A DNA stretch of 64,000 nt from Rhinopomastus cyanomelas (lineage: Eukaryota > Chordata > Aves > Bucerotiformes > Rhinopomastidae). Positions within the stretch are counted from its first letter, which is position 1, and each line of letters opens with the position of its first letter. Below, one piece after another: positions 36,591 through 48,926 of this stretch. The notes beneath the pieces were generated by a model that made no database searches, had not been told where the DNA came from, and was given only the letters and a program-made list of their open reading frames with translations. The stretch covers positions 62,001 through 126,000 of the forward strand of contig VXBP01009438.1 in assembly GCA_013400115.1 (NCBI GenBank). Direction: 5' to 3'. A program made the position numbers and the translations under genes.

Positions 36591-36751
36591 CAGAATCATA
36601 GAATCATTAGGAATTGGAAAGGACCTTGAAAGATCATCTAGTTCAATCCCCCTGCCACAGCAGGATCACCTAGACCAAGTCACACAGGAACACATCCAGG
36701 CAGGTCTTAAACGTATCCAGTGAAGGAGACTCCACAACTCCCCTGGGCAGA
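36591..36751 (-). mobile_element. CR1 LINE, young subfamily, 3' end
   Basis: Antisense CR1 3' end with its reversed octamer tail (CAGAATCATAGAATCATTAG), then GACCTTGAAAGATCATCTAG and CACCTAGACCAAGTCACACA. It breaks off at CTGGGCAG near 36751. It is nearly the reverse complement of the copies at 46149 and 55865, so it belongs to the same low-divergence subfamily. Confidence 0.93.
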
Positions 36752-39700
36752 GCTTGAAGGGATCTCAGAATGCTTTCTGGTCCACTCTCCTTCTTCAAGA
36801 CAGGGTCAGCTCTGCCTGGCAAGATGCTGACAAATATTTTAAGAAAAAAGATCACTTGGATCCAACTATGCCCAGTAAGGTGATACAGCCTGTTTTGGAT
36901 GTGCCATCACCCATGCTTTTATGAGTACAGCTTGGGTGTTCATACTTCACTGTAGCCCAGCACTGACATAGTTACAAAGTGACTCTGAAAATCTGTTTTC
37001 TATAAGGACTGTGCTGGTCTGAGCTGTCCAGCCTGTGGTGGAGAAAGATAGAGCTGTTCTGCAAGGGCTCTCATGTTGCCCGGTGCAGCCGGCTGCTGGC
37101 CCAGTGACTGATTAGATACTGCTTTGCCTTCCCATCTCTCTTCCTAAGGCACAGTGGCCACTTTGCTATTGGATTGAGAGAAGGGCATCCTATGGCGGCT
37201 AAGATTTTCTGTGTTTAAAATGTATTTATGCAAACATTATTTCCTGGGCCAGTGATGCTGACATGCAAACTTAAATGTCCTATGGTTGACTCTGAGTGTT
37301 GTCCCTGAGACACGGATGCTTGGAAATGGTGTGACCCATGCGTCTAGGAGGTGCCAGCAGCATCTGCTCTAATGGGAGCAAAATGACCGTGAGTTTATAC
37401 TATTAAGCAGGGTCTGTGTCAAATGAGAGCCTGGGAGAAAGATCTATTTTCAGCTCTGCTGTGCCTGTCTCACCTTGGCCCCCATTTACATTCTGTCCCT
37501 GTCCCTCCCTTTGTCGGATGGCAGTAACAATGCATGTCAGCCTCTAAAGGCTGGTGTCGGGTGTAGTCAAATGAAATACAAGGCTTCAGAGGTAAAGCCA
37601 CAGGTGAAATACTCTCTGCAAACACTGTCAGCGTAGCATTGCTTTGCACAGATAATGTTGCTAGAAGGATCACTGTGCATCTGGCATTTGGTTCCCAGGG
37701 ATACTCTCCTGCAAGTGAAAGGAAATCTCTCCAATTGCACATGGATTTATTTCCCATTAAGCTACTTCTCCAGGAAGTGGCCCATCAACATTCAGCTGAG
37801 TAGGACGAGAGCACCCTGCAGATAACCTTCCCACATCCAAGATCAGCTTGTTTGCAAAGTGATTGCAGGTTTTAATTGGAGACAAAACACATGATTGACA
37901 CGCCATGGTTTAAAGGGTCTAACTAATGCTTTATGATTCATCTGTGATTTGTAAGTAAGTACCTGCACTGATACAACAACGGCATCTCTGGATGACTTGT
38001 GTGATTTAACATGTGTGCAAAGTTCTCTGTGCGTCGCGTCACTCAGCAAAACTTGAGGCTGAACTGATGAGTTTGCTGCCTCAGCTGAGGCTCCCAGGCA
38101 CCATCCCTGGAATGCTTGCTAGGGGGAGCAGAGAGGCCAAGGGTGCTTCCCTCTCCCATGCAGCCTGTCCTCTCCAAGGTCCAGACAGGTGTGATGCAAA
38201 AGTCGGAGGCACAGTGACATGTTCTCTAGCCTTTTGTTGTGATTTCTTTTCTCTAGCAAACAATTGCTATGGCAACCTCGCTGCTGCTCAAGCCTTCTCA
38301 CTTCCTATTTGTTCTACAGCATGGATACAAATGGTGATTGCTCCAAACACTTACATATTTAAGCCTTTAAATCTTCAGACAAGAAAGAATAGGCAGAGAA
38401 ATGTGATCAGCCTAGAGCATCAGATGACCGTACAAGGCTGTGTTTCCATACAAATTTATTTCATACAGTAATTCTAGCAAAGCAATTGTTGTTTTCAGTG
38501 ATGTTATGGTTACCTTACTCTTCTGGTCACAGTAGGCTGATACGTGCTAGAGCTGCTCAGAGAGGAAGATACTGACATTTGGCCTTCCTCTTGGAAGCTA
38601 CAGCATGCCCAGGGCTGGGGAAGATGGATCTGCTAAAATGAAGCAGTAATCAAAAGGCAGTATCAGTGTAAACCTTTGAGAGGTATGAGAAATTCAAGTA
38701 TCATCCGAGATACTCAACAGGAAGGCAAAGAGTCAAACAACACCACGTCCCCCCCAAAAAAACCCAGTCATTTCCCATTCTCAAAAGGGTCGGCTCTGCT
38801 TCACACAGCTGTAGGTACCAGCAGGTACACCAGGCTGCTGAGCTCCAAGGAGGCACCTTCACCTTCCCTGTGTTTTTTAAAGACTTAAAGTGATAACTGA
38901 GATGCTTAGGGGGTTTTTTCAGTTGCCTGCGATTTATAAGATCAATCTATGTGGGAATCTGAAGGAAAAATTCACCACAAGGATCTTCCTCAAAAGGTCC
39001 CTTGAGTTTCTGAATGGACTGTGGTTTAAGGACACCTGGTCCCATCAGTCTGGGCAACATGGTGATTGCTTGTGTCCTGAATCACCAGGTTTCACCATTT
39101 CACCATTTACTACATGAAAGAACAATTTTTCATTGGAGAAAGGGTACCTATGGTGCTTCTGAGAGGAAGATTTGTGTCTTTGTCATCAGAGAGTTCCTGC
39201 CCTGCGATATCTCTTGGTATAATCTAAATAACAGCCCTGAGAAAGGACAGCTCAGACCAGCTACTGCTCTAGTGTTGACTGAAAGCTCTTCTTTTCCAGC
39301 TTGAGATACCTACAAATCTCTAGAACTAAATTCTGTTACTGGGCTTGCCGCATGGCATGAGTTTGGGGAAGATAATTTGAAATGCCCATGCCTGACCTTC
39401 CACTTACGTGAAGTGAGGACAAGAGAAATCAGTTTGCTGGGCTTTGTGAGACTCACTGTAATCACGCTTTGAGATCTGACTAACAGGACGGAGTTCAAGC
39501 TTTTATTGTTTTCTTTGGCTTGGATTTCTCCCTGCAAAAACAGTCACAGTGGTCATGCTCTAAAACTGTTTGTGTGAGAGGTTTGCTGCAAACCCCTACA
39601 AGGAAATCAGGAGCCATGGAAGGAAAACACAAAGGACTGCATGGGGCGGGGAAGAGGCTTTCCTGCAGAGGTGAGTCAGTTCCAGGGGAGAAGGGTAGCT

Positions 39701-41833
39701 GTGTCCAAAAATAACAGCACCAGAAAACATGGACAAGCCACTATGTTGAGAGCATTGTCCATCTTAGGAAGACACTGGGGTTTTGGTTTTCATCTATTAG
39801 TTCTTCCTCTTTATTCATCAGGCAGGTTTCTCATCCACACTGGATGCCACCAGACCTGTGTGGTTTTTGGAGTCCAGTCAAAGTCTGGCCTTTGAAGAAT
39901 ACCATTGCGACGTTTGCCTCTGGTTTCACAGGCAATTGAAATGAATGAAGAAAGAATTTATTCCCAATGGTAAATTTCTGTTTCCTACATTTTTTGAAGG
40001 CAAGTTGATTAACATCCATCTTTTGTTCAGATCCACAAGTGTCGTCACAAACCACTCTCTTGTGTTTTGACTGATTATACTAGTCTCAGGATATTCTGGT
40101 CTGTGTTAATCTTTGGACAATGGTGTCAATGAGCATCTATTCTTTAGTGGCATTGCTGCTGCAGGGCTTCTTCATCCTCTATGACTCTGTAAGTAGTGCT
40201 GGGCATAACAGAAATATTATTCTGAATTCTGAACCCCTATAATGTCTAAAGCAAAACCTTAACTATTGGGCCAGATAGAGAAATGGTTCCCTTTAAAATC
40301 AAGACTTCTTCTGGATACAACAACATGATAACAAGAGCTTCACCTTAAAAAGCTGTCAGTTAAATTACCCTGTACAAAACAAAGTCTAGTAATACCTAGG
40401 ACTGTTACTTGCATGAGAGCCTGGAAGCAGAAGTGAGTCAGACATGATCCCCCATGCGGAGAACTGGCCCTGGCATTTTACCTACTTTTGTCTGTTTCAG
40501 GAAGGGACAGAGGAAGGAAGGAGAAGATCTACAGACAAGAGAAAGCAGTGCCTATCTCTGCCTGTAAGATTCATACCCTCCGTCCCTCATAAAACCATCA
40601 TGCAGCTGCTTGCCTGCAGGGAGCTGTCAGCCTCCCTCCAGCATCCACCCAGGACCTGGAAGAAGCTCCTGGGGAGTCGCCGCTTTGTTTGCCACTACAG
40701 CATTGAGCAACTTATACAAACTTCAGAACACATGAGCCAGGACTATGCAATTTTGGTCAAGCTAGAACTTGTTGTCTCCCATATACTTACAGGGAGGGAA
40801 AGCATGAGAGGCCAGGAGGAGCTCTTGTATCTGCTTATTCTAAATAATTAGGAATATAGGGAAGCAAAGCCTTCTCTGTGTTGCCTCAATTCTTCTCCTC
40901 ATCCCGACTAACAACAGAGGGACACACCTTGAGCATTGCTGTACTTACATCCAGCTTGTTTTCCGTTACATTTCCTACAAATTGAAAGCAAATCCACTTG
41001 TTTTTGTACTTAAAACACAAGTTGAAATAATTTTTCTCCTTGATATGCCCATGTAATGCTTGGTAATACTGCTAGTAAGAACACAGCATGGGTTCCTTAT
41101 CCATCAGAGCACAGCAGTCAGTTCAGCCTAATCCGCTGGATTATACTGTGGAGCTGATTATGAGCAGCTATTGCTTATCTGTGTCTCATCGTAGTGACTG
41201 CCCAGTCTGTTGCCAATGTCCTTTTAGAGGAGGGCTGTATCAGATGATACTGGTGTTAAGGGGAAACATGCTTGGTAACACATCCAAATTTTGTAAGTCG
41301 CTAATTAGAGGGAAAATTCAAGCTCAGTATTTCCGGGCATTTGTCGAGTGAATATTTACTCTTTTTGAGCTTTCCTGCAGATAATTTTAATAGCACCCTA
41401 TTTTAATAAGGTATTTATCAACTTGGAATAACAATCAGTGACTGCAGTGGAAACAAGAGTTGGTTTTGGTGCAGCTAACAATGCAATGTTGAAACACAAA
41501 GTCTACTTGACCTATAAGACAATCATTGCTCTCTCTCCAGGACCTCTTTGTAGACTCTATTATTTGCATGCTTGCTTTCTTGACATTGATTTGCACTTTA
41601 TTTAGCTTGTCCTCCCTGTGCTTTAGGAAGACCTGGCAAAAGGATTTTCTCATTTAAAGAAAGAAAAATCCTCTGTTGTTGCTGGTTCAGTTAATTCATA
41701 ACTGTTTAGTATTTTACTTATTTAATAGTAATAAATGCAAAGGCAGTGTATATAGAGGGGAAAAAAAGAGGTTGTTCATGCAAAAGCTGTATCAACCTAC
41801 GTGCACACTAATGAACATGAATGTGGATTGTGG
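36752..41833. other. Unique sequence, no gene recognised
   Basis: 5 kb with no recognised repeat, RNA gene or domain. The open frames 38013-38471 (plus, 152 codons) and 40444-40851 (plus, 135 codons) are the longest. Neither matches a family I know. The latter is preceded by a pyrimidine-rich tract with AG at 40499-40500, so an exon there cannot be excluded. Confidence 0.55.
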
Positions 41834-42155
41834 GAATAATTTAGGTTGGAAAGATCACTGAGACCAACCATTAACCCAACTGTCCCAAGCCCACAACTAA
41901 ACCGTGTTCCTAAGCTTCATATCTACACAACTTTTAAATATATCCAGGGATGTCAATTTAACCACCTCCATGAGCAGCCTGTTCCAATGCCTGATGACCC
42001 TTTTCATTAAGAAGTTCTTCCTTATGTCTAACCTACACTTCTCCTAGCAACATGAGCCCATTTCTTCTTGTCCCATCACTTGTGAAAAGAGAGCAATTAC
42101 CCTCTCAGGTGGTTGTGGAGAGCAACAAGGTCTCCCCTCAGTCTCCTTCACTTCA
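41834..42155 (-). mobile_element. CR1 LINE, older subfamily, 3' end
   Basis: Antisense CR1 3' region: TTTAGGTTGGAAAGATCACT at the element's 3' end, then ACCACCTCCATGAGCAGCCT, AAGAAGTTCTTCCTTATGTC and CTTCTTGTCCCATCACTTGT, ending in AAGGTCTCCCCTCAGTCTCC. It lacks a clear octamer tail and is well diverged. It most resembles the minus-strand copy at 20971. Confidence 0.88.
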
Positions 42156-43073
42156 GATTTTGCAGGACACTGGCATCACAGCGCAGCCCCTCACACTGTT
42201 AGCAATGATCTGAACCTAATTTGTGCTGCCTCAGTGCAACCCAGAAGCAGCGAGTGTGGGTGAGTGTTTAAATGCTGAACCAACAACGGAATGGACTGAA
42301 ATGTTGTTGGCAGACTTGAATGCTGCATGGGAAGGGCTGTGACTGTTCCATGGGTAGAGCAGTCCCTGATGACATGTGCAAGGGGGGATGTGAGACAGGG
42401 ACATCACTGCCACTTACCATGTCCTTCCTGCCTGCTCACAGTCAAATCCAATCCCGTTTTCAAACTCACTGGTGCTTTTCCTTGCTTTGCTTGCCTGGGG
42501 AGGCTTTCCAGATCTTCCCTGCTCTAACAGGACAGAACTGCCTTTTCATTTTCAGTCTGAAGCTATTACTGAGCCAAGCAGTCCATTTGCTCTTGCAGCC
42601 CAACTGATGACACCAGTCCTGCTGTCCCTTAGCTTAATTCTCCTCCTCCTCCCTAATGTTTGCTGTGGTAATGGACATCACTACAATCCTGATTCTCCCC
42701 TCAATTTATGAGTCTACATCAAGCTTAATTTCCTCGAGTCAGCCAGCCTTTCCTCTTCTTTGATTTTGCCAAGAGCCCTTTGTTGAGCCTAGGCAATTTT
42801 GGCCTCCCACAGGACAGCCTGTACCCTCTGCTGCACTGGCATTGCCTTGCCTGTAACATCGTTAGCTCACTCCTGCATTGCAGGCCAAGCTAATTCCTTA
42901 ATATCTTAAACAGGCTTGGCTCCAAGGCACTAAAACTGAAGAAGCCCCATTGCTTGAAATGGGCATTTTGTACAGCAAGCAAGGACAGAGCCAGTCCTCA
43001 TGCCGTGAATGCCTAGGTCTCATTGACCTAGGCAAGTTTGTCCTAGGCTTAACCTTTGACATGCCGCTACATT
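42156..43073. other. Unique sequence, no gene recognised
   Basis: Nothing recognised between two CR1 copies. Open frames are below 100 codons and uninformative. Confidence 0.6.
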
Positions 43074-43274
43074 TCACAGAATCACAGAACATTAGGGATT
43101 GGAAGGGACCCTGAAAGATCATCCAGTCCAATCCCCTTGCCACAGCAGGATGCCTGAGATCAGGCTGCACAGGAACATGTTCCGGCAGGCTCCAAACCTC
43201 TCCAGAGAAGGAGACTCCACAAACCCCCTGGGCAGCCCCTCCCACCGCTCTGTCACCCTCACTGGGAAGAAGTT
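43074..43274 (-). mobile_element. CR1 LINE abutting another CR1 tail
   Basis: Antisense CR1 3' end from TCACAGAATCACAGAACATT to CACTGGGAAGAAGTT. It is the young subfamily, 5'-truncated at 43274. At that exact base the tail of a second CR1 in the same orientation begins. Confidence 0.92.
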
Positions 43275-43457
43275 ATAGAAGTCAGTCAGGGTTGGAAGGG
43301 ACCACAGGACCATCCAGTTCCAACCTCCCCGCCATGGGCAGGGACACCCCACCCTAGATCAGGCTGGCCAGAGCCTCACCCATCCCGGCCTTAAACACCT
43401 CCAAGAATGGGGCCTCCACCACCTCCCTGGACAACCCATTCCAGGCTCTCACCACTG
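43275..43457 (-). mobile_element. CR1 LINE, second copy, 3' end
   Basis: Antisense CR1 of another subfamily: ATAGAAGTCAGTCAGGGTTG, then GGACCACAGGACCATCCAGT, CCATGGGCAGGGACACCCCA and CACCTCCCTGGACAACCC. It supplied the tail beside which the copy at 43074 sits. Confidence 0.9.
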
Positions 43458-43887
43458 CATTTTTACACACTGCATTTTTAAGAACAAACAAAAATTAGTG
43501 TCTTCATGCAGGATTGGTCTGGACTAATGTGCATGTCACGTAGCCTCTATCTGCAAGTTCTTAGGACCCTGAAGTTGCAGGTGAGACTAGTAAAAAACCA
43601 CTTATCAGGCAGCAAGCAAAGACTGCAATAGGCAAAGGTCAATCTTTAAGTAATTTGTGGAAGCTGAGGGCAGCACACACAGCTCTGGTCTGTCACTGTG
43701 AGGTTAAATCCAACCGTTCACACACAGTTGTACTGCGACAAGGAAAAATTAGACAGAATGTGTCTATGAAGTGACAGTAAAAGCTGGTCTGGGCTGTTGC
43801 CCAGGAAATCAGTGTGAAGGTCTTTACTGAAAAGTTTGTCTGGGGTATTATTCTGCCGACAGCCCTATCACAAGTTCTCTGGAAAAA
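43458..43887. other. Unique sequence, no gene recognised
   Basis: Short stretch between CR1 pairs, starting with a CTGCATTTTTA duplication (43456-43466 and 43471-43481). Nothing else seen. Confidence 0.6.
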
Positions 43888-44138
43888 TCATAGAATCATA
43901 GAATCATTAGGGATTGGAAGTGACCTCGAAAGATCATCTAGTCCAACCCCTCTGAGACAACAGGATCACCTAGACCAAGTTGCACAGGAACACATCCAGG
44001 TGGGTTTTAAACATCTCCAGAGAAGGAGACTCCACAACCTCCCTGGGCAGCCTGTTCCAGTGCTCCATCACCCTCACTGTGAAGAAGTTCCTTCTGATAT
44101 TTATGTGGAACCTCCTATGTTCCAGCTCACACCCATTG
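43888..44138 (-). mobile_element. CR1 LINE, young subfamily, 3' end
   Basis: Antisense CR1 3' end with two reversed octamers (TCATAGAATCATAGAATCAT), then GGGATTGGAAGTGACCTCGA, CACCTAGACCAAGTTGCACA, TCTCCAGAGAAGGAGACTCC, GTGCTCCATCACCCTCACTG and TTCCAGCTCACACCCATTGA. At its 5' truncation (44138) another CR1 tail begins at once. Confidence 0.95.
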
Positions 44139-44202
44139 ACAGAACATTAGGATTGGAAGGGACCTCAAAAGATAATCTAGTCCAATCCCCCTGCCAGAGC
44201 AG
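44139..44202 (-). mobile_element. CR1 LINE, 64-bp 3' end piece
   Basis: A second antisense copy of the same young subfamily (CAGAACATTAGGATTGGAAG to CCCCCTGCCAGAGCAG), directly joined to the copy at 43888 in head-to-tail order. It is only the extreme 3' end. Confidence 0.9.
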
Positions 44203-45169
44203 ATCTTGGGTTCAAGCCCTGTGGGAGGCCATGGTCCACTCAGTAAAGAAAGATGTTTGCAGTTTAAACCTTTGCAAAATGACAAGAATTTACTGTTTCA
44301 TAATCAGACTTGCTTGAGGTGCTGGGTGGAAGGGTCAAGTAAAGATCCTGCTGTGCTACTTCTCCAAAAAAAAGTTGTTAAACATGCTGCAAAATCACTT
44401 CTAGGCTGGACTCAGTTTTCCACACTTTGCCTATTGACTTCCTAATGTGGACAAAAGAGGGTTTTGCAGCCATGTTGTAGCAGCACAACCCTTTTTCTCA
44501 GGAAATTCTGGGAAATCAGCCCAACAGGTTTTCCCAGGTAAAAATTCTGGGACAGAATGGTTTTCAGAGGAGCTGCCATTGATCTCAATCAGTCTCCCTT
44601 AACATCTAATTCATGCACATATAGCTGGGATCTGTTGGGACCTTCTTGGTGACTACATAGTGTCCATTCTTTTGCGAGCTTGGATACCTCAGAAGACAAA
44701 GGCAGCCAACATGGAGTGAATGTCCACCTGAGGAAGAAGTCATGAAACAAACTTGTCCCATACTTTGAGGACTTTTGTTGGGAACCCAGAACAACCCTTC
44801 AGGACTTAATGTTCTCCAAGAGTTGGCTGCATTGCTTGGTCTGCACTCAGAGGCCCTTTGACACCGGAGTGTATTTTCACACACGTGCACATGGTGGTTA
44901 GAGCAGGCTGAGATTGTCTCAGGTGTGATAAACACATTCCTTTGACTCTGAAAGCACAGTTACACCACAGACCCAAGCACTGCTAGCAGAAGACAGAAGA
45001 GGCCTTTCAAACTGGCCAAGGCAGAAGGATGCTGTGAATCTGTGTCTCAAAGACCATCACCCAAACTTCCCTAAATTTGTCATTTTGGCGTGTTGTGGGC
45101 AGGAGGTTTATTGCTGCACTTAACCCAGACTGCCCTCTCAGTGGTTTCTGGAGAGTGTCAGGGACCTGT
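44203..45169. other. Unique sequence, no gene recognised
   Basis: No repeat or domain recognised. The minus-strand frame 44606-44935 (109 codons) is uninformative. Confidence 0.6.
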
Positions 45170-45412
45170 GCTTATCCTTCTTGTAATAAGGGCTCCAGAA
45201 CTGGGCGCATGGGGTCTCATGAGAGCGGAGCAGAGGGGGAGAATGACCTCCCTTGACCTGCTGGCCACACCTCCTGATGCAGCCCAGGATCAGGTTTGCC
45301 TTCTGGGCTGCGAGTGCACACTTCTGGCTCATGCTGAGCTTTTTGTCCACAAGCACTCCCAAGTCCCTCTCCTCAGGGCTACTCTGCAGCCAGTCACTGC
45401 CCAGCCTGTAGT
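45170..45412 (-). mobile_element. CR1 LINE, ORF2 C-terminal piece
   Basis: Antisense CR1 without its 3' end. The minus-strand translation of 45138-45362 reads GVLVDKKLSMSQKCALAAQK then ANLILGCIRRC, the conserved segment downstream of the CR1 reverse transcriptase. It is followed by FWSPYYKKDKH. Lack of the 3' UTR and tail means it is a remnant cut on both sides, unlike most copies here. Confidence 0.9.
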
Positions 45413-46148
45413 CTCACTGAAGTTCCCTGAAGAAAACAAGACTTCCTTTACCTACCAAGGTTTTGATTTGCTTTGATAAGGTTTGTGTCTCTGTTTGTGA
45501 AAAGAGTGAAGGCCACCATCTGAGACATGCAAAACTATGGTTAAAACCATCGGTCCAGGTTACATATCTGCAAAAGGCTTCTTGGAACCATACGATCCTG
45601 GTACTGTGGAACCTTAAGACTTATGGGGTTCTCCATAGGTGGGGATGTTCACTATGGAAATTAAGCAGACATGTATCTGCATATTATCTGGGGAGAGTAG
45701 GAAGGACTACATCTTCTGTCAGATAGTTCAGAAGCAGAGCAAGACACTCTCATAGTGTGAACAATTCTGGAATTAGAGTTGGTTGAACATTTTGAGCATG
45801 TATTTACTTCTCTTCCAGACAGTACCCAACAGACGAAGCAGCTCTGGTTTTCCCTGATTGTACCAACCCTTCTTAAGCAGATTGAATGACTGACACATTT
45901 TTAGCCTCCGGGCTTTCCAAAGCGTTTGCCTTAATTACCTGCAGCACAAGGCCACTCCCTCGCACAGCACCTTATTTTCCCAGCATTCTAGCAGCTACGG
46001 CAAGAAGAGGAAGTCCTAATAGAAGGAAAGGGTTTTTCTGTTAAAGTCAAGGAAGCACCAGGATGTGTAAACGTGCCGTTAATACCTAGTGATCGTTCAA
46101 TAGAGCTCTGAGAACTTCTTCTCAAAATCCCTTAAACCCTCTCTACCT
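45413..46148. other. Unique sequence, no gene recognised
   Basis: Nothing recognised. A short GC-richer stretch with a TTAATTACCTGCAG motif lies around 45905-46020. Confidence 0.6.
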
Positions 46149-46237
46149 TGACTTGGTCTAGGTGATCCTGCTGTGGCAGGGGGACTGGACTAGATGATCT
46201 TTCGAGGTCCCTTCCAATCCCTAATGATTCTATGATT
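46149..46237 (+). mobile_element. CR1 LINE, last ~90 bp
   Basis: Sense CR1 3' end from GACTTGGTCTAGGTGATCCT to CCTAATGATTCTATGATT. It is the young subfamily, almost identical to the matching part of the 2945 copy, with strong 5' truncation. Confidence 0.93.
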
Positions 46238-47469
46238 AAAGTGCTCTGTGCGAGCGGCGCACATGAAACGCACAGATAGCTCATGCTGATTATTCGTTTG
46301 CAAAACCTTGAAAACAGCCAGGGAACCAGAAATGCTTCGTACCTCTCCAAGCCAAGAATGTGGATTTTCTTGCTGTTCATCCCCAGTTCTCCCACTTTAT
46401 CTCATGCCTCCGCTGCCTGATGCAAGAGTTTGCAATTACAGCTTGTTGACGAGCTGCCCAAGGTGCATGCTGTCGTTTCTAGATTTCACATGTGATTTTG
46501 ACAAAAGTACGGATTTTACAAATCAACTTTTGAGAAGCACTTTGCCCTGCTGGTTTTAAAGTGTTTTCTTCTGATAAACCTTGGCCACCTGAACATGAGT
46601 GCTGCACAGAAACCAAGATACAAGAACCAGCAACAGGCCAAGTCAAGACTTGGTTCTCGTCTTAAAAAAGTATTCAGTTGTTTCCTCAGCACAAGTGATA
46701 ACCTCCACGCAGAAAGTATGTTCCAAGCCAGCTACCCCCAAGTGCTGAGGAGCCTGACACACTATTGGTTCCACCCCTCGGTTTCCATGTCTTTGTCTGG
46801 GAAACAGCCTGATAGCAGGCACTGCCTCCTGCCATGGGGGTTAATACTCCATGGACGAAGCTGTAAGGCAGAGTAAAGTCCCTACTGTTCATGCCTGCAG
46901 CTGGAATAATCTCTCCCATACGATGCCAGCTCAGCTGGAGGAAAGGCCCCGGGGGCTGAAATGGGCTCTGCTTCCTGTTTTTCTCTTTGCAGACTAAATG
47001 GATTCCTAAGGTCTCCAGAGATGTGCCTGAATCAAAACCTCTGATCTGAGCATCCTTGAACTTTGACAAGTCTGGAGACTCGCTTCTGGAGGTTGAGATT
47101 GCAGGTCAGATGTATTTTTAATGACATTCATCCTCAGAAGGCTCCTCTTATCCTCCCTGCCCAGCACAGTTGACCACAGGAGTGCTGCTGTGCCTGTCAG
47201 CTAGAAGGATAAATCTGTGTCCCAAGCAGCCGTGCATTTTTTCTTTGCCATTGTGCATTATGTGAATTACAACAGTGTGTCTGTTTGAGGGAGTCTGGCA
47301 TTGGAAAATCCCAGTTAGGCTGTGGGGATTAGCTGGGAAAGCAGCAGCTTCTTCCTGCCTCCCCTTCGTAGCTTCTTCCAGCAGTGGGTGAAACATCAAT
47401 AACACATCTTAGCATCCAGAAAGGTGTTTTCCCCTAAAAGTCTTGGGTTTACTAAATATCCATTAGTCT

Positions 47470-47720
47470 TGTCTTTGTTTTAACACATTTGATTTAAAGA
47501 GGGTGCAGCCGTTATAAATACATTACTCATTATTAAAATGTTATTTACTGATGAAGATCATTATAATTACCCCCGGAGCCTCATGGAAAAGGACCATCCT
47601 GATAAATCCACTCTCATTTTCAAAGCCTCTTTTGAAACTATTTTAAATTTATTTTATTAGTGGTTTCTGTGGGCTGAGATTATGACATTAATGGCCAGCG
47701 TGTGTCATCATACATTGGGT
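47470..47720. promoter_or_regulatory. Weak candidate regulatory element
   Basis: AT-rich stretch with TCATTATAATTACCCCCGGA, a TATTAGTGG and a GACATTAATGGCC motif, and no repeat resemblance. Clusters of TAAT cores beside GC-containing words are frequent in conserved vertebrate enhancers. This is a judgement of texture only. Confidence 0.18.
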
Positions 47721-48249
47721 GACAGTGGTGTAGGCATAAGCATGAACCCTACAGAGGGTGGTGTAGACAGCTGGGCTAACCAAGGGGTTTGCTCATCCCC
47801 GCTGATGTGCTGTGCATAACACCTTCTGTTTATAATTTTGGCCAGGTATCCTGTAGAAGTGTTTAGCACTGCTTGTGGTGATGCCAAATGGTGCTTGCAA
47901 GTGCTTTGGCAGGGCTGCATGTCAAACCCAGCTTTCTGGCCAGGACTGCTGGTGTCAGGTGGTGCTAGCTTGCGTTTTCCTCATGCTTTTCCAGTTATGG
48001 CCCTGGAGTATGCAGGTGAGGTTTTGGCATTCCCTTGCCCAGCAGGCACAGTGCCAGTCTGTCAATAAACTACTGTTACAGGCAGACAAAAACATGTGCA
48101 AGTTCTTGGGTGCAGGCTCAGCAGTGTTTGTATATTTGTGCCGTTGTGATGTCTTCTTTTTGAATTTGGGGAGAAACAAGAACCAAGAGGAAAGCAAGGA
48201 GCTGAAGCCTCCATCTGTGGCCTCCCCTAGGAAAGTGCAGCTTTCTACT

Positions 48250-48400
48250 TATTAAAACACCCATATTATTCCATTAAGGTAGAAGAGAGCTCCTCCACCA
48301 GCTAATGTGCTATTATTTATTAATGTTAAATGACCACCGTGCTGGTTAGTGAATTATCCGTCTTCCCGCAACCAGTTTTTGTTCATCTCACGGGGGTCAC
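48250..48400. promoter_or_regulatory. Weak candidate regulatory element
   Basis: Contains TTATTCCATTAAGGTAGA, ATTTATTAATGTTAAATGAC and GTTAGTGAATTATCCG without repeat resemblance. Proposed on texture only. Confidence 0.15.
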
Positions 48401-48926
48401 TTGCACTTTAGGATTTGTTGCTTGGGACCAAAGGCAGATAACTCTGGGCATGGCTGTGGCCAGAAGTACCATTAGGTGAGTACCAGGCCTTGGGGCAGGA
48501 CAGTGCAGAACCAAGACAGGACATTTCACTGCTACTAACCATTCTGCATGGGTGAACTGCAGATCTTGCAGAGGACACATGAATACAGCCACAGAAGATC
48601 TCTTGTGGATGCCCCAGAGCAAAACTCTTACATTTTTTGAAAGAGAACTGCACTTCCTCTGACTACATACACTGTGTGGGGGCTGAGTGTCCTAAGGTAC
48701 TTGTGGTGCCAGTAAACTCAGTGAGGAGACTAAAGGCTGAAGAGAAGGATGCTGTTGAGAGAACAGTCATGGCTCAAAATCCTTCACCTAGAAGATGCCA
48801 CAATGAAGGTTGCTCCTTTTAGTTATTTGCTTGTCCTTATGAGATTTAAATATCACCTCTTCCCACCAAAAACACAGGTTCTAGGGTGTGCCTCTACATC
48901 ACATCTTATCTCTCGCCAACAAAAGA

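Larger units (their letters stand above)
46238..48926. other. Unique sequence, no gene recognised
   Basis: No repeat or domain recognised. The AT-rich stretches 47470-47720 and 48250-48400 have the look of conserved non-coding DNA and are listed separately. Open frames reach 127 codons without family resemblance. Confidence 0.55.

Noticed and set aside
40444..40851. 135-codon open frame after a possible splice acceptor
   Set aside because: An AG after a pyrimidine-rich tract is common, and the protein shows no known domain. Kept only as a remark.
44203..44240. tRNA-like T-arm motif (GGGTTCAAGCCCTG)
   Set aside because: No acceptor stem, anticodon arm or A-box at the proper distance.
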